64,000 nucleotides of DNA from Methylobacterium sp. J-030 (GCF_022829545.1 NZ_JAKSYM010000321.1:62001-126000), one strand, 5' to 3'. Numbered from the stretch's first letter, positions 32,551-42,190 are shown. Translations and numbers: made by a program. Notes: generated by a model not told the origin, from the letters alone.

Positions 32551-35397
32551 CTACGCCACCGCCGCCCTCAGCGCTGCGGCGACACGCTTCAGCCCGGCTT
32601 CGAGATCGCCCTTGATGTGGACCCGCAGCGCCCGCCGCCCGCGCTCGGCCAGCACGGCGAAATCGCCCCGGGCCTGCGCGGCCACCACCGTGGCGAAGCC
32701 GAGCGTCCGGCCGGGGATCGGCAGATCCTCCGACGGGTCCGCGGTGATCTGCAGGAATACGCCGGTATCCGGCCCACCCTTGTAGGCCTGACCGGTCGAG
32801 TGCAGGAAGCGCGGCCCGAATTCCAGGCAGGTCGCGACCTTCCGGGCGTCGCGCACCGCGATCCGGGCGTCCTGAAGGATGCCGGCCGTCTTCGCGTTAC
32901 GCGGCACGTAGGCGAGGAGGGCGAGGTAATCCCCGTCCTTCAACCGGGCGACCTGCGCCTTCAGCGCCGCGTCGAGCCCGTCCGAGGCCTGCCTCAAGCC
33001 CGCGGCGTTCTTCGGATCGGCGTAGAGCGCGATCGTGTCGTCGGCAAACAGCGGCGTCTCGGAGGGCAGGGCGCCGCTGGCCTCGGCCTCCGCGAACAGC
33101 TTCTTGGTCTCGACCTTGCTGGCCTCGACATCGGGCTGGTCGAACGGGTTGATGCCGATCACCGCGCCGGCCACCGCGGTCGCCATCTCCAAACGGTAGA
33201 ATTCCTGCGGCAGTTGCTCGATCGAATCGAGGGTGATGCGGGCGATCGGGTGGCCGTCGCGCTCCAGGGCGCGCAGGGCCTCGTCCTGCGCCACCTCGGC
33301 ATGGCCGTCCAGGCGCAGGTAGAGGAAGAACCGGTCGTGGCCGTAGACCGCCGGGACGCCGACCGGCTCCCCGTCCACCGGCACGAGGCCCTTGCCCTGC
33401 TTGCCGGTCGATTCCGCGATGAGCTGCTCGGCCCATGCGCCGAAGCTCTCGATCCCCGGCGAGGCGGTCACCGTCACCTTGTCGCGACCGGCGAGCGCCG
33501 CGGCGCCCAAAGCGGTGCCGAGCAGCACGCCCGGGTTCACCGCCGGCGGCACGACCGGCCCGCAGGAGCGGACCATGATGCGCGCCGCCTCCAGGAGCGC
33601 CTTCACGTCGAGGCCCATGGCGGCCGCCGGCACCAGCCCGAAGGCCGAGAGCACCGAGTAGCGCCCGCCGATCTGCTTCACCCCGTAGAAGATCTTTTTG
33701 AATTGATCCGCCTTGGCGACGCGCTCCATGTCGGAGCCGGGGTCGGTGACCGCCACGAAGTGTTCGCCGGCCTTCTCGCCGAGAACCTCTTTGGCGCGGG
33801 CCAGAAAATAGTCGCGGAACACGTTGGGCTCCAGCGTCGAGCCCGACTTCGACGCCACGATGAACAGTGTTCTGGCCAGATCGATGCTCTGCTCCAGGGC
33901 GCGCACCTGATCCGGATGGGTCGAGTCGAGGATCTGCAGCTTCGGGAAACCCTGGCGCTGGCCGTAGGTCAGGCTCAGCACCTCCGGGCCAAGGCTCGAC
34001 CCGCCCATGCCGAGCACCACCGCGTCGGTGAAGCCTTCAGCCTTCACCCAATCCGCGAAGGCGGCGTAGTCGGCGGCCTTCTCCAGCTCCTCCTCGACGA
34101 TGTGCAGCCAGCCGAGCCAGTTCGCCTCGTCGTGGCCTGACCAGACGGAGGCGTCGCCCGCCCAGAGCCGGCGGATCGCGCCGCTCGCACGCCAGGATTC
34201 GACGGTCTTCTTCGCCTCGTTCGCCAGCGTCTCGTCGAGCGCGAGGCTCTGGCCGTCGAGCCGATGGCCCAGAAGCGCGGCGCGCTTGCCCGCGACCGCG
34301 CCGAGCAGATTGTCGGCCGCGTCGATGAACAGCTGGACGCCCTCCCGCACCAGTTGCTCGGCAACCTTCTCGATGTCGATACCGGTCCGGGCCAACCGGG
34401 CCATCACGGCCTCGGCACCCGGCACGTCCTCCTCGATCGTCGCCCGCACGGTGCCGTGGTCGCGGAACGCGTCCATGGTGGCCGGCGGCATGGTGTTGAC
34501 GGTGTTCGGGCCGATCAGCTCCTCGACATAGAGCACGTCGGAATAGGCTTTGTTCTTCACGCCCGTGGAGGCCCAGAGCAGCCGCTGCGCCTTGGCGCCC
34601 TTCTCGGCCAGGGCCTTCCACTTCGGCTCCGAAAAGATGCGCGTGTAGCGCTGATAGGCGAGCTTGGCGTTGGCGATCGCCACCTTCCCCTTGAGCTGCT
34701 CCAGGGCGATCTTCTCGTCGGGGTCGTTGGCCTCACCGATCTTCTCGTCGAGCAGCTTGTCGACCAGCACGTCGATGCGGCTGATGAAGAAGCTCGCCAC
34801 GCTGGCGATCCGTGCGACGTCGTGGCCGGCCTTGGCCCGGGCATCGAGCCCGTCGATGAAGGCGCGGGCTACCGCTTCGTAGGCCTCCTGCGAGAACAGC
34901 AGGGTGACGTTGATCGAGATGCCCTCACTGGTCAGCTGCCGGATCGCCGGGATGCCCTCCGGCGTCGCCGGCACCTTCACCATCAGGTTGTCGCGGGAGA
35001 CCGCCTTGTGCAGGCGCCGCGCCTCGGCGAGCGTCTCCTCGGTGTCGAGGGCGAGGTAGGGCGAGACCTCCAGGCTGACGTAGCCGTCCGCCCCGTCGCT
35101 CGCCTCGTAGACCGGGCGGAGCACATCGGCCGCCGCCTGGATGTCGGCGATGGCCATCCCCTCGTAAAGGTCGATGACGCGGCTGTCGCCGTTCGCCTGC
35201 ACGGCCTTGAGGCTGTCGTCGTACTCGTCCGAGTGGCCGATCGCCTTCTCGAAGATCGACGGGTTGGAGGTGACGCCCCGCAGGCCGTCGCGCTCCACAA
35301 GCTGCTTCAGCTCGCCCTTCTGAATGAAGCCGCGGGCCACGAAATCGAGCCAGACCGCTTGATCCTGTTCGTCGTGCAGGGCCTTGAGCGCGTTCAT
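32551..35397 (-). CDS. tal-pgi: bifunctional transaldolase / glucose-6-phosphate isomerase
   Basis: One 948-aa polypeptide joins two central carbon enzymes. Residues 1 to about 360 are transaldolase (GLRGVTSNPSIFEKAIG, the Schiff-base Lys in DNLMVKVPATPEGI, TLLFSQEAYEAVARAF). Residues from about 400 on are phosphoglucose isomerase. Its blocks are LGMGGSSLGPEVLSL, IVASKSGSTLEPN, ASPGIESFGAWAEQLIAES and TGKQGKGLVPVDGEP. The fusion is known in some alphaproteobacteria and actinobacteria-like lineages. It would allow fructose 6-phosphate made by transaldolase to be converted at once to glucose 6-phosphate. It sits between tkt and gnd in the operon. Confidence 0.95.
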   Translation of the reverse strand: MNALKALHDEQDQAVWLDFVARGFIQKGELKQLVERDGLRGVTSNPSIFEKAIGHSDEYDDSLKAVQANGDSRVIDLYEGMAIADIQAAADVLRPVYEASDGADGYVSLEVSPYLALDTEETLAEARRLHKAVSRDNLMVKVPATPEGIPAIRQLTSEGISINVTLLFSQEAYEAVARAFIDGLDARAKAGHDVARIASVASFFISRIDVLVDKLLDEKIGEANDPDEKIALEQLKGKVAIANAKLAYQRYTRIFSEPKWKALAEKGAKAQRLLWASTGVKNKAYSDVLYVEELIGPNTVNTMPPATMDAFRDHGTVRATIEEDVPGAEAVMARLARTGIDIEKVAEQLVREGVQLFIDAADNLLGAVAGKRAALLGHRLDGQSLALDETLANEAKKTVESWRASGAIRRLWAGDASVWSGHDEANWLGWLHIVEEELEKAADYAAFADWVKAEGFTDAVVLGMGGSSLGPEVLSLTYGQRQGFPKLQILDSTHPDQVRALEQSIDLARTLFIVASKSGSTLEPNVFRDYFLARAKEVLGEKAGEHFVAVTDPGSDMERVAKADQFKKIFYGVKQIGGRYSVLSAFGLVPAAAMGLDVKALLEAARIMVRSCGPVVPPAVNPGVLLGTALGAAALAGRDKVTVTASPGIESFGAWAEQLIAESTGKQGKGLVPVDGEPVGVPAVYGHDRFFLYLRLDGHAEVAQDEALRALERDGHPIARITLDSIEQLPQEFYRLEMATAVAGAVIGINPFDQPDVEASKVETKKLFAEAEASGALPSETPLFADDTIALYADPKNAAGLRQASDGLDAALKAQVARLKDGDYLALLAYVPRNAKTAGILQDARIAVRDARKVATCLEFGPRFLHSTGQAYKGGPDTGVFLQITADPSEDLPIPGRTLGFATVVAAQARGDFAVLAERGRRALRVHIKGDLEAGLKRVAAALRAAVA

Positions 35398-35439
35398 GTC
35401 GGTTCCTCGTCTCGCGTGCCGCTTTTTGCCGGGCGCCCT

Positions 35440-35463
35440 CCCTCCCCCGCTGAGGGGGGAGGG
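35440..35463 (-). repeat. C-rich/G-rich hairpin between tkt and tal-pgi
   Basis: CCCTCCCCC (35440-35448) faces GGGGGAGGG (35455-35463). The same C/G-rich palindrome type recurs at 55207-55366, which points to a dispersed intergenic element. It could reduce read-through between tkt and tal-pgi. Confidence 0.5.
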
Positions 35464-35482
35464 GGCCGTCGCGTATCAGTCG

Positions 35483-37558
35483 TTACCGCTTGTGCTTGGC
35501 CACCTGGGCCTTGGCGGCCTCCAGCACCTTCTCGGGGGTAAAGCCGAACTTGGTCTGGAGATCCTTGATCGGCGCCGAGGCCCCGAAGGTGTGCATGCCG
35601 ATGATCGCGCCCTCCGAGCCGGCATAGCGGTCCCATCCGATCACGCTGCCCTGCTCGACCGCCACCCGCGCCTTCACGGCGGGCGGCAGCACCGAGTCGC
35701 GGTAGGCCTGATCCTGCCGCTCGAACAGCTCCCAGGACGGCATCGACACCACCCGGGCCTTCACGCCCTCCGCCTTCAGCGCCTCGTAGGCGCCGACGCA
35801 GAGCTGGACCTCCGATCCGGCGCCCAGCAGGATGACTTCGGGCGTCCCGTCGCAATCGGCCAGCACGTAACCGCCCTTGGCGGTTCCCGAGGCCGCGCCA
35901 AATTTCGTCCGATCGAGTGTTGGCAGCGGCTGACGGGAGAGCGCGAGCACCGCCGGCTGGTTCTTCGACGAGAATATCACCCGGTAGGCCTCGGCGACCT
36001 CGTTGGCGTCGCCCGGGCGCAGGGTCACGAGACCGGGGATGCAACGCAGCGACAGGAGTTGCTCCACCGGCTGGTGGGTCGGCCCGTCCTCGCCCACGCC
36101 GATCGAGTCGTGGGTGAAAATGTGGAAGACCGGCAGCTCCATGAGGGACGCGAGCCGGATCGGCGGGCGCATGTAGTCGGCGAAGACCAGGAAGGTCGCG
36201 CCGTAGGCCCGGAGCCCGGAGAGCCCCAGCCCGTTCACGATCGAGCCCATGGCGTGCTCGCGGACGCCGAAATGCAGGTTGCGGCCGCCCGGCGAGAACG
36301 GGCCGAACGAGCCGGCGCCCTCGAAGGTCAGGTTCGACTTGTTGGACGGCGCCAGATCGGCCGAGCCGCCGAGCAGGAACGGCACGTGCTGGGCGATCGC
36401 GTTCAGCACCTTGCCGGAGGATTCGCGGGTGGCGAGGCCCTTGGCGTCGGGCTCGAAGACCGGGATGTCCCTGTCCCAGCCCTCCGGAAGACGCCCCTCC
36501 AGCAGCGCGTTCAGATCCTCGGCGTGGTCGGCATCGGCCTCCTTCGCCTGGGTCAGGAGGCCCTGCCACGCGTCGTAGAGGGCGGCGCCGCGCTTGCCGA
36601 TCCCGTCGCGAAAATTCTCCAGGACGCCGTCCGGCACCAGGAACTGGGCATCCTCCGGCCAGCCATACGCGCGCTTGGCACCCTTCACCTCGTCCGGACC
36701 GAGGGCGTCCGAGTGGGCCTTCGAGGTGCCCTGCTTGGTCGGCGCGCCGTATCCGATCACCGACTTGACGATGATCAGCGTCGGCCGGTCGTTCGTGGCG
36801 AGGAACGTCTCGATCGAGCCCGCTAGGGCGTGCACGTCGTTGGCGTCGGCGACGCGCAGCACCTGCCAGCCGTAGGCCAGGAACCGGGTCGCCACCTCCT
36901 CCCCGAAGGCGAGTTCCGTGTGACCCTCGATGGTGACGGTGTTGTCGTCGTAGATCCAGCAGAGGTTGCCGAGCCGCAGGTGGCCGGCGAGGGAGGCCGC
37001 CTCGGAGGCCACGCCCTCCATGAGGTCGCCGTCCGAGCAGACCGCGTAGACATTGTAGTCGAACAGCGGCAGGTTCGGCCTGTTCAAGTGCTGGCCGAGG
37101 TAGCGGCTGCCCATCGCCATGCCGACCGAGTTGGCGACCCCCTGGCCGAGCGGCCCCGTGGTGGTCTCGACGCCGGTGGTGAAGTGGTATTCCGGATGGC
37201 CGGGGGTCCGGCTGTCGAGCTGGCGGAATTTTTTGATATCGTCCAGCGCCACGGCCGGTGCGTTGCCGCCGTCGCTCTGGGCCACGTTGGCGAGATGCAG
37301 CAGCCCGTAGAGCAGCATCGAGGCGTGGCCGCAGGACAGCACGAACCGGTCGCGGTTCGGCCAGTGCGGGTGCGCCGGGTCGTAGCGCAGGTAGCGGTTC
37401 CACAGGGTGTAGGCCACGGGCGCGAGGCCCATGGGCGCCCCGGCATGGCCCGAATTGGCCTTCTGCACCGCGTCGATCGCCAGCGTGCGGATCGTGTTGA
37501 TGCTGAGCGTATCGATCTCAGCCAGGGCCGCCTTGGCGGGAGTGTCAGCGCCGCTCAT
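35483..37558 (-). CDS. tkt: transketolase
   Basis: Thiamine-diphosphate enzyme moving two-carbon units between sugar phosphates. The 691-aa protein shows AVQKANSGHAGAPMGLAP, the ThDP/metal motif CSDGDLMEGVASEAASLAGH followed by LCWIYDDNTVTIEGHT, DRPTLIIVKSVIGYGAP, and the pyrimidine-domain FGVREHAMGSIVNGL and THDSIGVGEDGPTHQPVE blocks. The length is normal. The start at 37558 overlaps the GH15 gene by 4 nt (ATGA), so both are on one message, followed by tal-pgi, gnd and pgl. Confidence 0.95.
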   Translation of the reverse strand: MSGADTPAKAALAEIDTLSINTIRTLAIDAVQKANSGHAGAPMGLAPVAYTLWNRYLRYDPAHPHWPNRDRFVLSCGHASMLLYGLLHLANVAQSDGGNAPAVALDDIKKFRQLDSRTPGHPEYHFTTGVETTTGPLGQGVANSVGMAMGSRYLGQHLNRPNLPLFDYNVYAVCSDGDLMEGVASEAASLAGHLRLGNLCWIYDDNTVTIEGHTELAFGEEVATRFLAYGWQVLRVADANDVHALAGSIETFLATNDRPTLIIVKSVIGYGAPTKQGTSKAHSDALGPDEVKGAKRAYGWPEDAQFLVPDGVLENFRDGIGKRGAALYDAWQGLLTQAKEADADHAEDLNALLEGRLPEGWDRDIPVFEPDAKGLATRESSGKVLNAIAQHVPFLLGGSADLAPSNKSNLTFEGAGSFGPFSPGGRNLHFGVREHAMGSIVNGLGLSGLRAYGATFLVFADYMRPPIRLASLMELPVFHIFTHDSIGVGEDGPTHQPVEQLLSLRCIPGLVTLRPGDANEVAEAYRVIFSSKNQPAVLALSRQPLPTLDRTKFGAASGTAKGGYVLADCDGTPEVILLGAGSEVQLCVGAYEALKAEGVKARVVSMPSWELFERQDQAYRDSVLPPAVKARVAVEQGSVIGWDRYAGSEGAIIGMHTFGASAPIKDLQTKFGFTPEKVLEAAKAQVAKHKR

Positions 37559-39444
37559 GGTTTTACGTCTTCCAGTTGCCCTCGCGCGAGCCGCTTGTCG
37601 GCCTCGCGCTGCCGCAGGACGGCGGGAGGGGCGCCGTTGCCCTTACCACCCTGCCGATCCGCAGGCCCTTCGCCGCGCGTATAGCTGAGGAGCGTGTTGA
37701 CCAGCGCCACGTGGGTGAACGCCTGCGGGAAGTTACCCACAAGGCGCTTGGCCTGCACGTCGTATTCCTCGCTGACGAGGCCGAGATCGGTGCAGATGCC
37801 GATCAGGCGCTCGATGATCGTCCGCGCCTCATCGCGTCGGCCCAGGCCGATCAGGTTGTCGGCGTACCAGAACGTGCAGGGCAGGAAGGCGCCCTCGTTG
37901 CCCGAGAGGCCGTCGGTCGACTGGCCCTCGGTCTCGTAGCGGAGGACGAAGCCGTCCCGCATCAGCCCCTTGCCGATGGCCTCGACGGTGCCGACCACCC
38001 GGGGATCGTCCTGCGGCAGGAAGCCGGTATGGGCCATCAGCAGCAGGCTCGCATCCAGGGCCTTCCCGCCGTAGGACTGGACGAAGCTGTTCAGCTCGGG
38101 ATCGAAACCCTTCTCGCAAACCTCGGCGTGGATCCGGTCGCGGACCGCCCGCCAGCGCTTGGCATGCACCTCCGTGGCGCCGGATTCGTGCATCTCGTGC
38201 ATGCGCAGCGCCCGGTCGAACGCCACCCAGGCCATCACCTTCGAGTGGGTGAAGTGGCGCGGGCCCCCGCGCACCTCCCAGATTCCCTCGTCGGGCTGAT
38301 GCCACGCCTTCTCCAGGTGGTCGAGGATCGCGAGGCCGACCCGGAGGCCGTCCTTGCTGACCGGCAGGCCGCGGGCATGGGCCTGGTAGAGCGCGTCGAA
38401 CAACTCGCCGTAGACGTCGAGCTGGAACTGGCTTGCGGCCGCGTTGCCGATCCGCACCGGCTTCGAGTTCTCGTAGCCGGGCAGCCAGTCGAGCTCGATC
38501 TCCGGTAACAGTCGCTCGCCGCCGATCCCGTACAGGATGTGCGCCTGCTCGGGGTTGCCGGCTACGGCCCGCTGCAGCCAGTCGAGCCAGTTGCGCGCCT
38601 CGTCGATATAGCCTGCATCCATCAGGGCGATGAGCGTGAGGGTCGAATCGCGCAGCCAGCAGAAGCGGTAATCCCAGTTGCGCTCGCCGCCGAGCCCCTC
38701 CGGCAGGGAGGCGGTGGGCGCGGCCACGATGCCGCCGGTGGGCTCGTAGATCAGCGCCTTCAGGGTCAGAAGGGAGCGCTGGAGCATCCGGTCCCAGGCC
38801 GTGCCGCCAGCGCAGCGGCTCGACCAGTCGCGCCAGCCCTGGTCGGCGATCTCCAGCGCCCTGCGCGGCTCGATCGCCACCGGATCGTCCTCGTGCGACG
38901 GGCCGTAGCTCAGGACGAAGCGGTGCTTGTCCCCGGCCTGGACGGTGAACTCGGCGACCGTGGTCTGGGCGTCCGAGCCCTTGAGGTGCACGTCGGTGCG
39001 CAGCACGACCTTGTGGGGACCCGAGACGGCGCGCAGGTTGCCGAGTTCGGAGCGCGAGACCCAGGGCACCGCCGACCCGTAATCGAACCGGACCGCCATC
39101 TCCATCCGCATCGCGACGCGGCCATGGATGCCGTCCACGAGCCGCACGAGGTGCGAGCCGTCGCCGACCGGCATGAAGTCGGTGACCAGAACCTCGCCCT
39201 GCCGGGTGATGTGGCGCGTCTCGAGCACGAGGCTGCCCGGCCGGTAGGACCAGCGCGTCTCGACATGTGCCGCTTCCGGAAAGATCTTCCAGAACCCGTG
39301 TGCCTCGGTCCCGAGCAGGCTGGTGAACAGGGCGGCCGCGTCGAAGCGCGGCCAGCACAGCCAATCGACGCTGCCCTGTCGGCTGATCAGCGCGGCGCTG
39401 CGGCAATCCCCGACAAGCGCGTAGTCCTCGATGCGTGCAGCCAT
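37555..39444 (-). CDS. glycoside hydrolase family 15 protein (glucoamylase/trehalase type)
   Basis: An alpha-glucosidase-type enzyme that would release glucose from trehalose or alpha-glucans. The 629-aa protein starts IEDYALVGDCRSAALISRQGSVDWLCWP, here an N-terminal beta domain. It then has the (alpha/alpha)6 barrel with ERNWDYRFCWLRDSTLT (general-acid region) and LSGNEGAFLPCTFWYADNL. No signal peptide, so it is cytoplasmic. The ATG at 39444 begins the conserved sequence. It is the first gene of the operon and overlaps tkt, coupling glucose release to the pentose-phosphate pathway. Related bacterial GH15 proteins are trehalases, but the substrate is not proven here. Confidence 0.9.
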   Translation of the reverse strand: MAARIEDYALVGDCRSAALISRQGSVDWLCWPRFDAAALFTSLLGTEAHGFWKIFPEAAHVETRWSYRPGSLVLETRHITRQGEVLVTDFMPVGDGSHLVRLVDGIHGRVAMRMEMAVRFDYGSAVPWVSRSELGNLRAVSGPHKVVLRTDVHLKGSDAQTTVAEFTVQAGDKHRFVLSYGPSHEDDPVAIEPRRALEIADQGWRDWSSRCAGGTAWDRMLQRSLLTLKALIYEPTGGIVAAPTASLPEGLGGERNWDYRFCWLRDSTLTLIALMDAGYIDEARNWLDWLQRAVAGNPEQAHILYGIGGERLLPEIELDWLPGYENSKPVRIGNAAASQFQLDVYGELFDALYQAHARGLPVSKDGLRVGLAILDHLEKAWHQPDEGIWEVRGGPRHFTHSKVMAWVAFDRALRMHEMHESGATEVHAKRWRAVRDRIHAEVCEKGFDPELNSFVQSYGGKALDASLLLMAHTGFLPQDDPRVVGTVEAIGKGLMRDGFVLRYETEGQSTDGLSGNEGAFLPCTFWYADNLIGLGRRDEARTIIERLIGICTDLGLVSEEYDVQAKRLVGNFPQAFTHVALVNTLLSYTRGEGPADRQGGKGNGAPPAVLRQREADKRLARGQLEDVKP

Positions 39445-39568
39445 CCGACAGCGGCTCCGGTCCGCGGAGGGATGCCCGGACCGTCCGCTGCAATGCACCT
39501 AGGACATGAGGCGGGGAGATCCAGAGGCTGTGGATCCGGCGCGGACAGGCCGAGCGCGCACCCCGCGG

Positions 39569-40228
39569 TCAGCGCAGGCACTCGGCCACGGCCAGGGAAA
39601 CGGAACCGCGAACCGCCACCGCGCCGTCGCGGACGAATGCGGCCGCATCGCCGACCACCTGGGCGGCCGGCGCGAGGGTTTCCGACACCGTATCGGTCAC
39701 CGTCTCGGCGAACGTATCCGCGAAGGGCAGGGCAGGGCCCGGAATTCCGGTGCGTGCGGCGGGCTCTGCGGCTTCCGCATAGGCGGCGGCGAACGGATCG
39801 GTGCCGCGCGGCGAAGCATCCGGGCATCGCCGGCCCGGGCAGGCCCGCCGATTCGCGATCGCGAGGCGCGGCGCCGGCCGAACCGACCCGATGCGCGGAC
39901 TGGGAGCGACGGCCTTCGGCGCCAGATCGTCGAGCGGAAAAGCCTCGGCGAAGATCAGGGCGGCCGGGAGACGTCCCGGTGACGCCGTGTTGGCGGGGTG
40001 ACGCGCGAACGCCGTCGTGGCCGCCACCGGAGGCATCGCCGCCAGGGATTCCGTCGTGAGCGGATCCGCCTGCGCGCGATCCATATGCGACGGCCGGATC
40101 GGGTTGGTCGAGGGGCAGTAGAACGAGGCCACGCCCAGGATGGCGATCACCGCCAGGGTGGGCAGGAACGGCATCGTGACGCGGGCGGCGCCGGCGTCCG
40201 TGAGAGCGGGCTGATCTGGCCTGCGCAT
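39569..40228 (-). CDS. hypothetical protein with N-terminal membrane segment, 219 aa
   Basis: No family recognised. Starting MRRPDQPALTDAGAARV, it has a hydrophobic helix (MPFLPTLAVIAILGVASFYC, about residues 19-38). A long Ala/Pro/Arg-rich, probably disordered region follows. The C-terminal third (FADTFAETVTDTVSETLAPAAQ) has a Thr/Ala/Glu-rich helical pattern. It would be anchored in the inner membrane. An alternative start is the ATG immediately before the helix. It is divergent from nasT, and the 232-bp interval probably contains both promoters. Confidence 0.45.
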   Translation of the reverse strand: MRRPDQPALTDAGAARVTMPFLPTLAVIAILGVASFYCPSTNPIRPSHMDRAQADPLTTESLAAMPPVAATTAFARHPANTASPGRLPAALIFAEAFPLDDLAPKAVAPSPRIGSVRPAPRLAIANRRACPGRRCPDASPRGTDPFAAAYAEAAEPAARTGIPGPALPFADTFAETVTDTVSETLAPAAQVVGDAAAFVRDGAVAVRGSVSLAVAECLR

Positions 40229-40381
40229 CCGAATCACCGATCCCCCTGACCGTTCCCAGACGATCAGGATGCAGCCCGCAATGCGGCGGAAACGGGACCG
40301 TTTCTTTTCGCGGCCGTTGCAGCCCGTCGCAAACGGTGGGCGCGCGACCGTGGCCCCCCGCTTTTCCGGATCGCCCGGTGG

Positions 40382-40399
40382 CGGGCATATACCTTGCTT
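40382..40399 (+). promoter_or_regulatory. possible sigma-54 promoter for nasT-nasS
   Basis: CGGGCATATACCTTGCTT has GG and GC elements separated by exactly ten bases, with TTGCT at -12 and GGCA at -24. The -24 part is weaker than consensus (TGGCACG). Transcription would start near 40409, about 50 bp ahead of nasT. The assignment is more tentative than the site at 60246. Confidence 0.35.
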
Positions 40400-40460
40400 C
40401 GCTTCCGCCGCCCCCTCCGGGCTGCCCCGACCAAGACGACCCGCCCCGAACCGGGCTCCG

Positions 40461-41048
40461 ATGACCGAAACCAGCTTGACCGTCGCCGTAATCGATCCGA
40501 GCCGCGCTCGCGCGGCGATTCTGGAGGAGGGTCTGCGCGCGTCGGGCGTCGGCCGCGTCGTCGTGATTCCCGATACCGCCGACCTGATGGAGCGGGTGAC
40601 CGCCCTCAAGCCCGACGTGGTGGTGATCCACCTGGAGAGCCCGAGCCGGGACATCCTTGAGCAGATGTCGGGGGTCTCGCGGCAGGTCGAGCGGCCGGTG
40701 GCGATGTTCGTCGACCGCTCGGACACCACCATGATGCAGGCCGCCGTCGACGCGGGGATCTCGGCCTACGTGGTGGATGGTCTGCGGGCCGAGCGGATCA
40801 AGTCGATCCTGGACATCGCGATCCTGCGCTTCAACGCCTTCGCACGGCTTCAGCGCGAACTCTCCGAGGCGCGGGGCGAACTCGCCGACCGCAAGCTGAT
40901 CGAGCGCGCCAAAGGCATCCTGATGAGCATGAAGGGCCTGTCGGAGGACGAGGCGTACAAGCAGCTGCGCCGCAAGGCCATGAACGAGAAGCGCAAGATC
41001 GCCGACATCGCCCGGGCGATCGTCACCACCGCGGACCTGCTCGGATGA
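40461..41048 (+). CDS. nasT: NasT-type ANTAR-domain antitermination regulator
   Basis: An RNA-binding response-regulator-like protein that prevents termination in nitrate-assimilation leaders. The 195-aa protein has a receiver-like domain (residues 1-120: VAVIDPSRARAAILEEGLRA, DVVVIHLESPSRDILEQM). A C-terminal ANTAR domain follows, ending ADRKLIERAKGILMSMKGL then SEDEAYKQLRRKAMNEKRKI. The usual phospho-acceptor Asp region is VVVIHLESP, with no standard Asp, as in pseudo-receivers. Its stop overlaps the start of nasS (ATGA). NasT should act on the leader at 60140-60235 ahead of the nitrate operon. Confidence 0.88.
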   Translation: MTETSLTVAVIDPSRARAAILEEGLRASGVGRVVVIPDTADLMERVTALKPDVVVIHLESPSRDILEQMSGVSRQVERPVAMFVDRSDTTMMQAAVDAGISAYVVDGLRAERIKSILDIAILRFNAFARLQRELSEARGELADRKLIERAKGILMSMKGLSEDEAYKQLRRKAMNEKRKIADIARAIVTTADLLG

Positions 41049-42046
41049 GGCTCCAGCTCGGTTACATTCCGCTCTGCGACGCCGCACCCCTGATCGCGGC
41101 CCACGAGCTGGGCTTCGCCCGGGCAGAGGGTCTCGACCTCGACCTCACCGCCGAGCCCTCGTGGGCGACGTTGCGCGACCGCTTGGCGCTGGGCCATCTC
41201 GACGGGGCCCACATGCTGGCGCCGCTGGCGCTGGCGAGCCGCCTCGGCCTGTCCGGCCCGCCCTCGGACCTGATCGTGCCGATGCAGCTCAGCGTCAACG
41301 GCAACGCCATCACGCTGTCACGGAGCCTCTGGGACGCGATGGCTCCGGAGAGCGGGGCGCCCATCGCGGTCGCGCGCGCCTTCGCCCGGATCGCCGAGGA
41401 GCGGCGCGCGACGGGGCGGCCCCTGACGCTCGGCACCGTCCATCCGTTCTCGTGCCACAGCTACCAAGTGCGGCTCTTCGCCGAGGCCGGCGATCTCGAC
41501 CCGGCCGCGTTCCGCACCGTCGTGGTGCCGCCGCAATACTGCGTCGAGACTCTTGCGCGGGGCCTCGTCGACGGCTTCTGCGCGGGCGCCCCGTGGAACG
41601 ATGTGGCAGCCGCCGCCGGCCACGGCCGCATCGCGGTGCTCGGAAGCGCCCTGACGCCGGATGCGCCCGAGAAGGTTCTGGCCGTTTCCGAACGGCTCGA
41701 CGGTGCGATCCTGCCGCTGATCCGGGCGGTGGCGCGGGCCGGACGGTGGTGTGCCGATCCGGAGAACCGGTCGGAGCTGATCCAGCGGCTCGCCCGCCGG
41801 ACCTATCTCGATCTCGATGCGGAGATCGTCGGCCGCGCCCTGCCGGGGGGACTGGGGGAGCAGCCGATCGCCGGTGCCGCCCTCGATTTCGGCGGTGCCA
41901 TCCAAGAACCGCGTCCGGTCGACGCCCGGTGGCTCCTCGCGCAGATGCGGGCCGCCTGTCAGATCCCGGATCGGAGCACATTCGACGACGCGATCCCGAC
42001 CATCTACAGGGCAGATCTCTACGGCGCGGCGGGAGTCGGTTCATAG
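41045..42046 (+). CDS. nasS: NasS-type nitrate sensor (CmpA/NrtA-like ligand-binding protein)
   Basis: A 333-aa protein of the NrtA/CmpA nitrate-binding family but without a signal peptide, so it is cytoplasmic. It begins MRLQLGYIPLCDAAPLIAAHELGF and has FSCHSYQVRLFAE and PPQYCVETLARGLVDGFCAGAPWND. In NasS/NasT systems NasS holds NasT inactive and releases it when nitrate binds. The start overlaps nasT by 4 nt, so the two are translationally coupled. This is the sensor for the nitrate operon at 50.8-60.1 kb. Confidence 0.88.
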   Translation: MRLQLGYIPLCDAAPLIAAHELGFARAEGLDLDLTAEPSWATLRDRLALGHLDGAHMLAPLALASRLGLSGPPSDLIVPMQLSVNGNAITLSRSLWDAMAPESGAPIAVARAFARIAEERRATGRPLTLGTVHPFSCHSYQVRLFAEAGDLDPAAFRTVVVPPQYCVETLARGLVDGFCAGAPWNDVAAAAGHGRIAVLGSALTPDAPEKVLAVSERLDGAILPLIRAVARAGRWCADPENRSELIQRLARRTYLDLDAEIVGRALPGGLGEQPIAGAALDFGGAIQEPRPVDARWLLAQMRAACQIPDRSTFDDAIPTIYRADLYGAAGVGS

Positions 42047-42190
42047 CCGGGAGACAACGCGACGCTTTCGTCACCGGGCGATGCCGCGGCGGCCGGTGGA
42101 AGCGGAACGTTGCGCGCAATGGCCCGTTGTGTCTGTGCCATGCCCGGATGCCGCAAACTCGATACTGGCTCGTATTCATCGCATCCGCGG

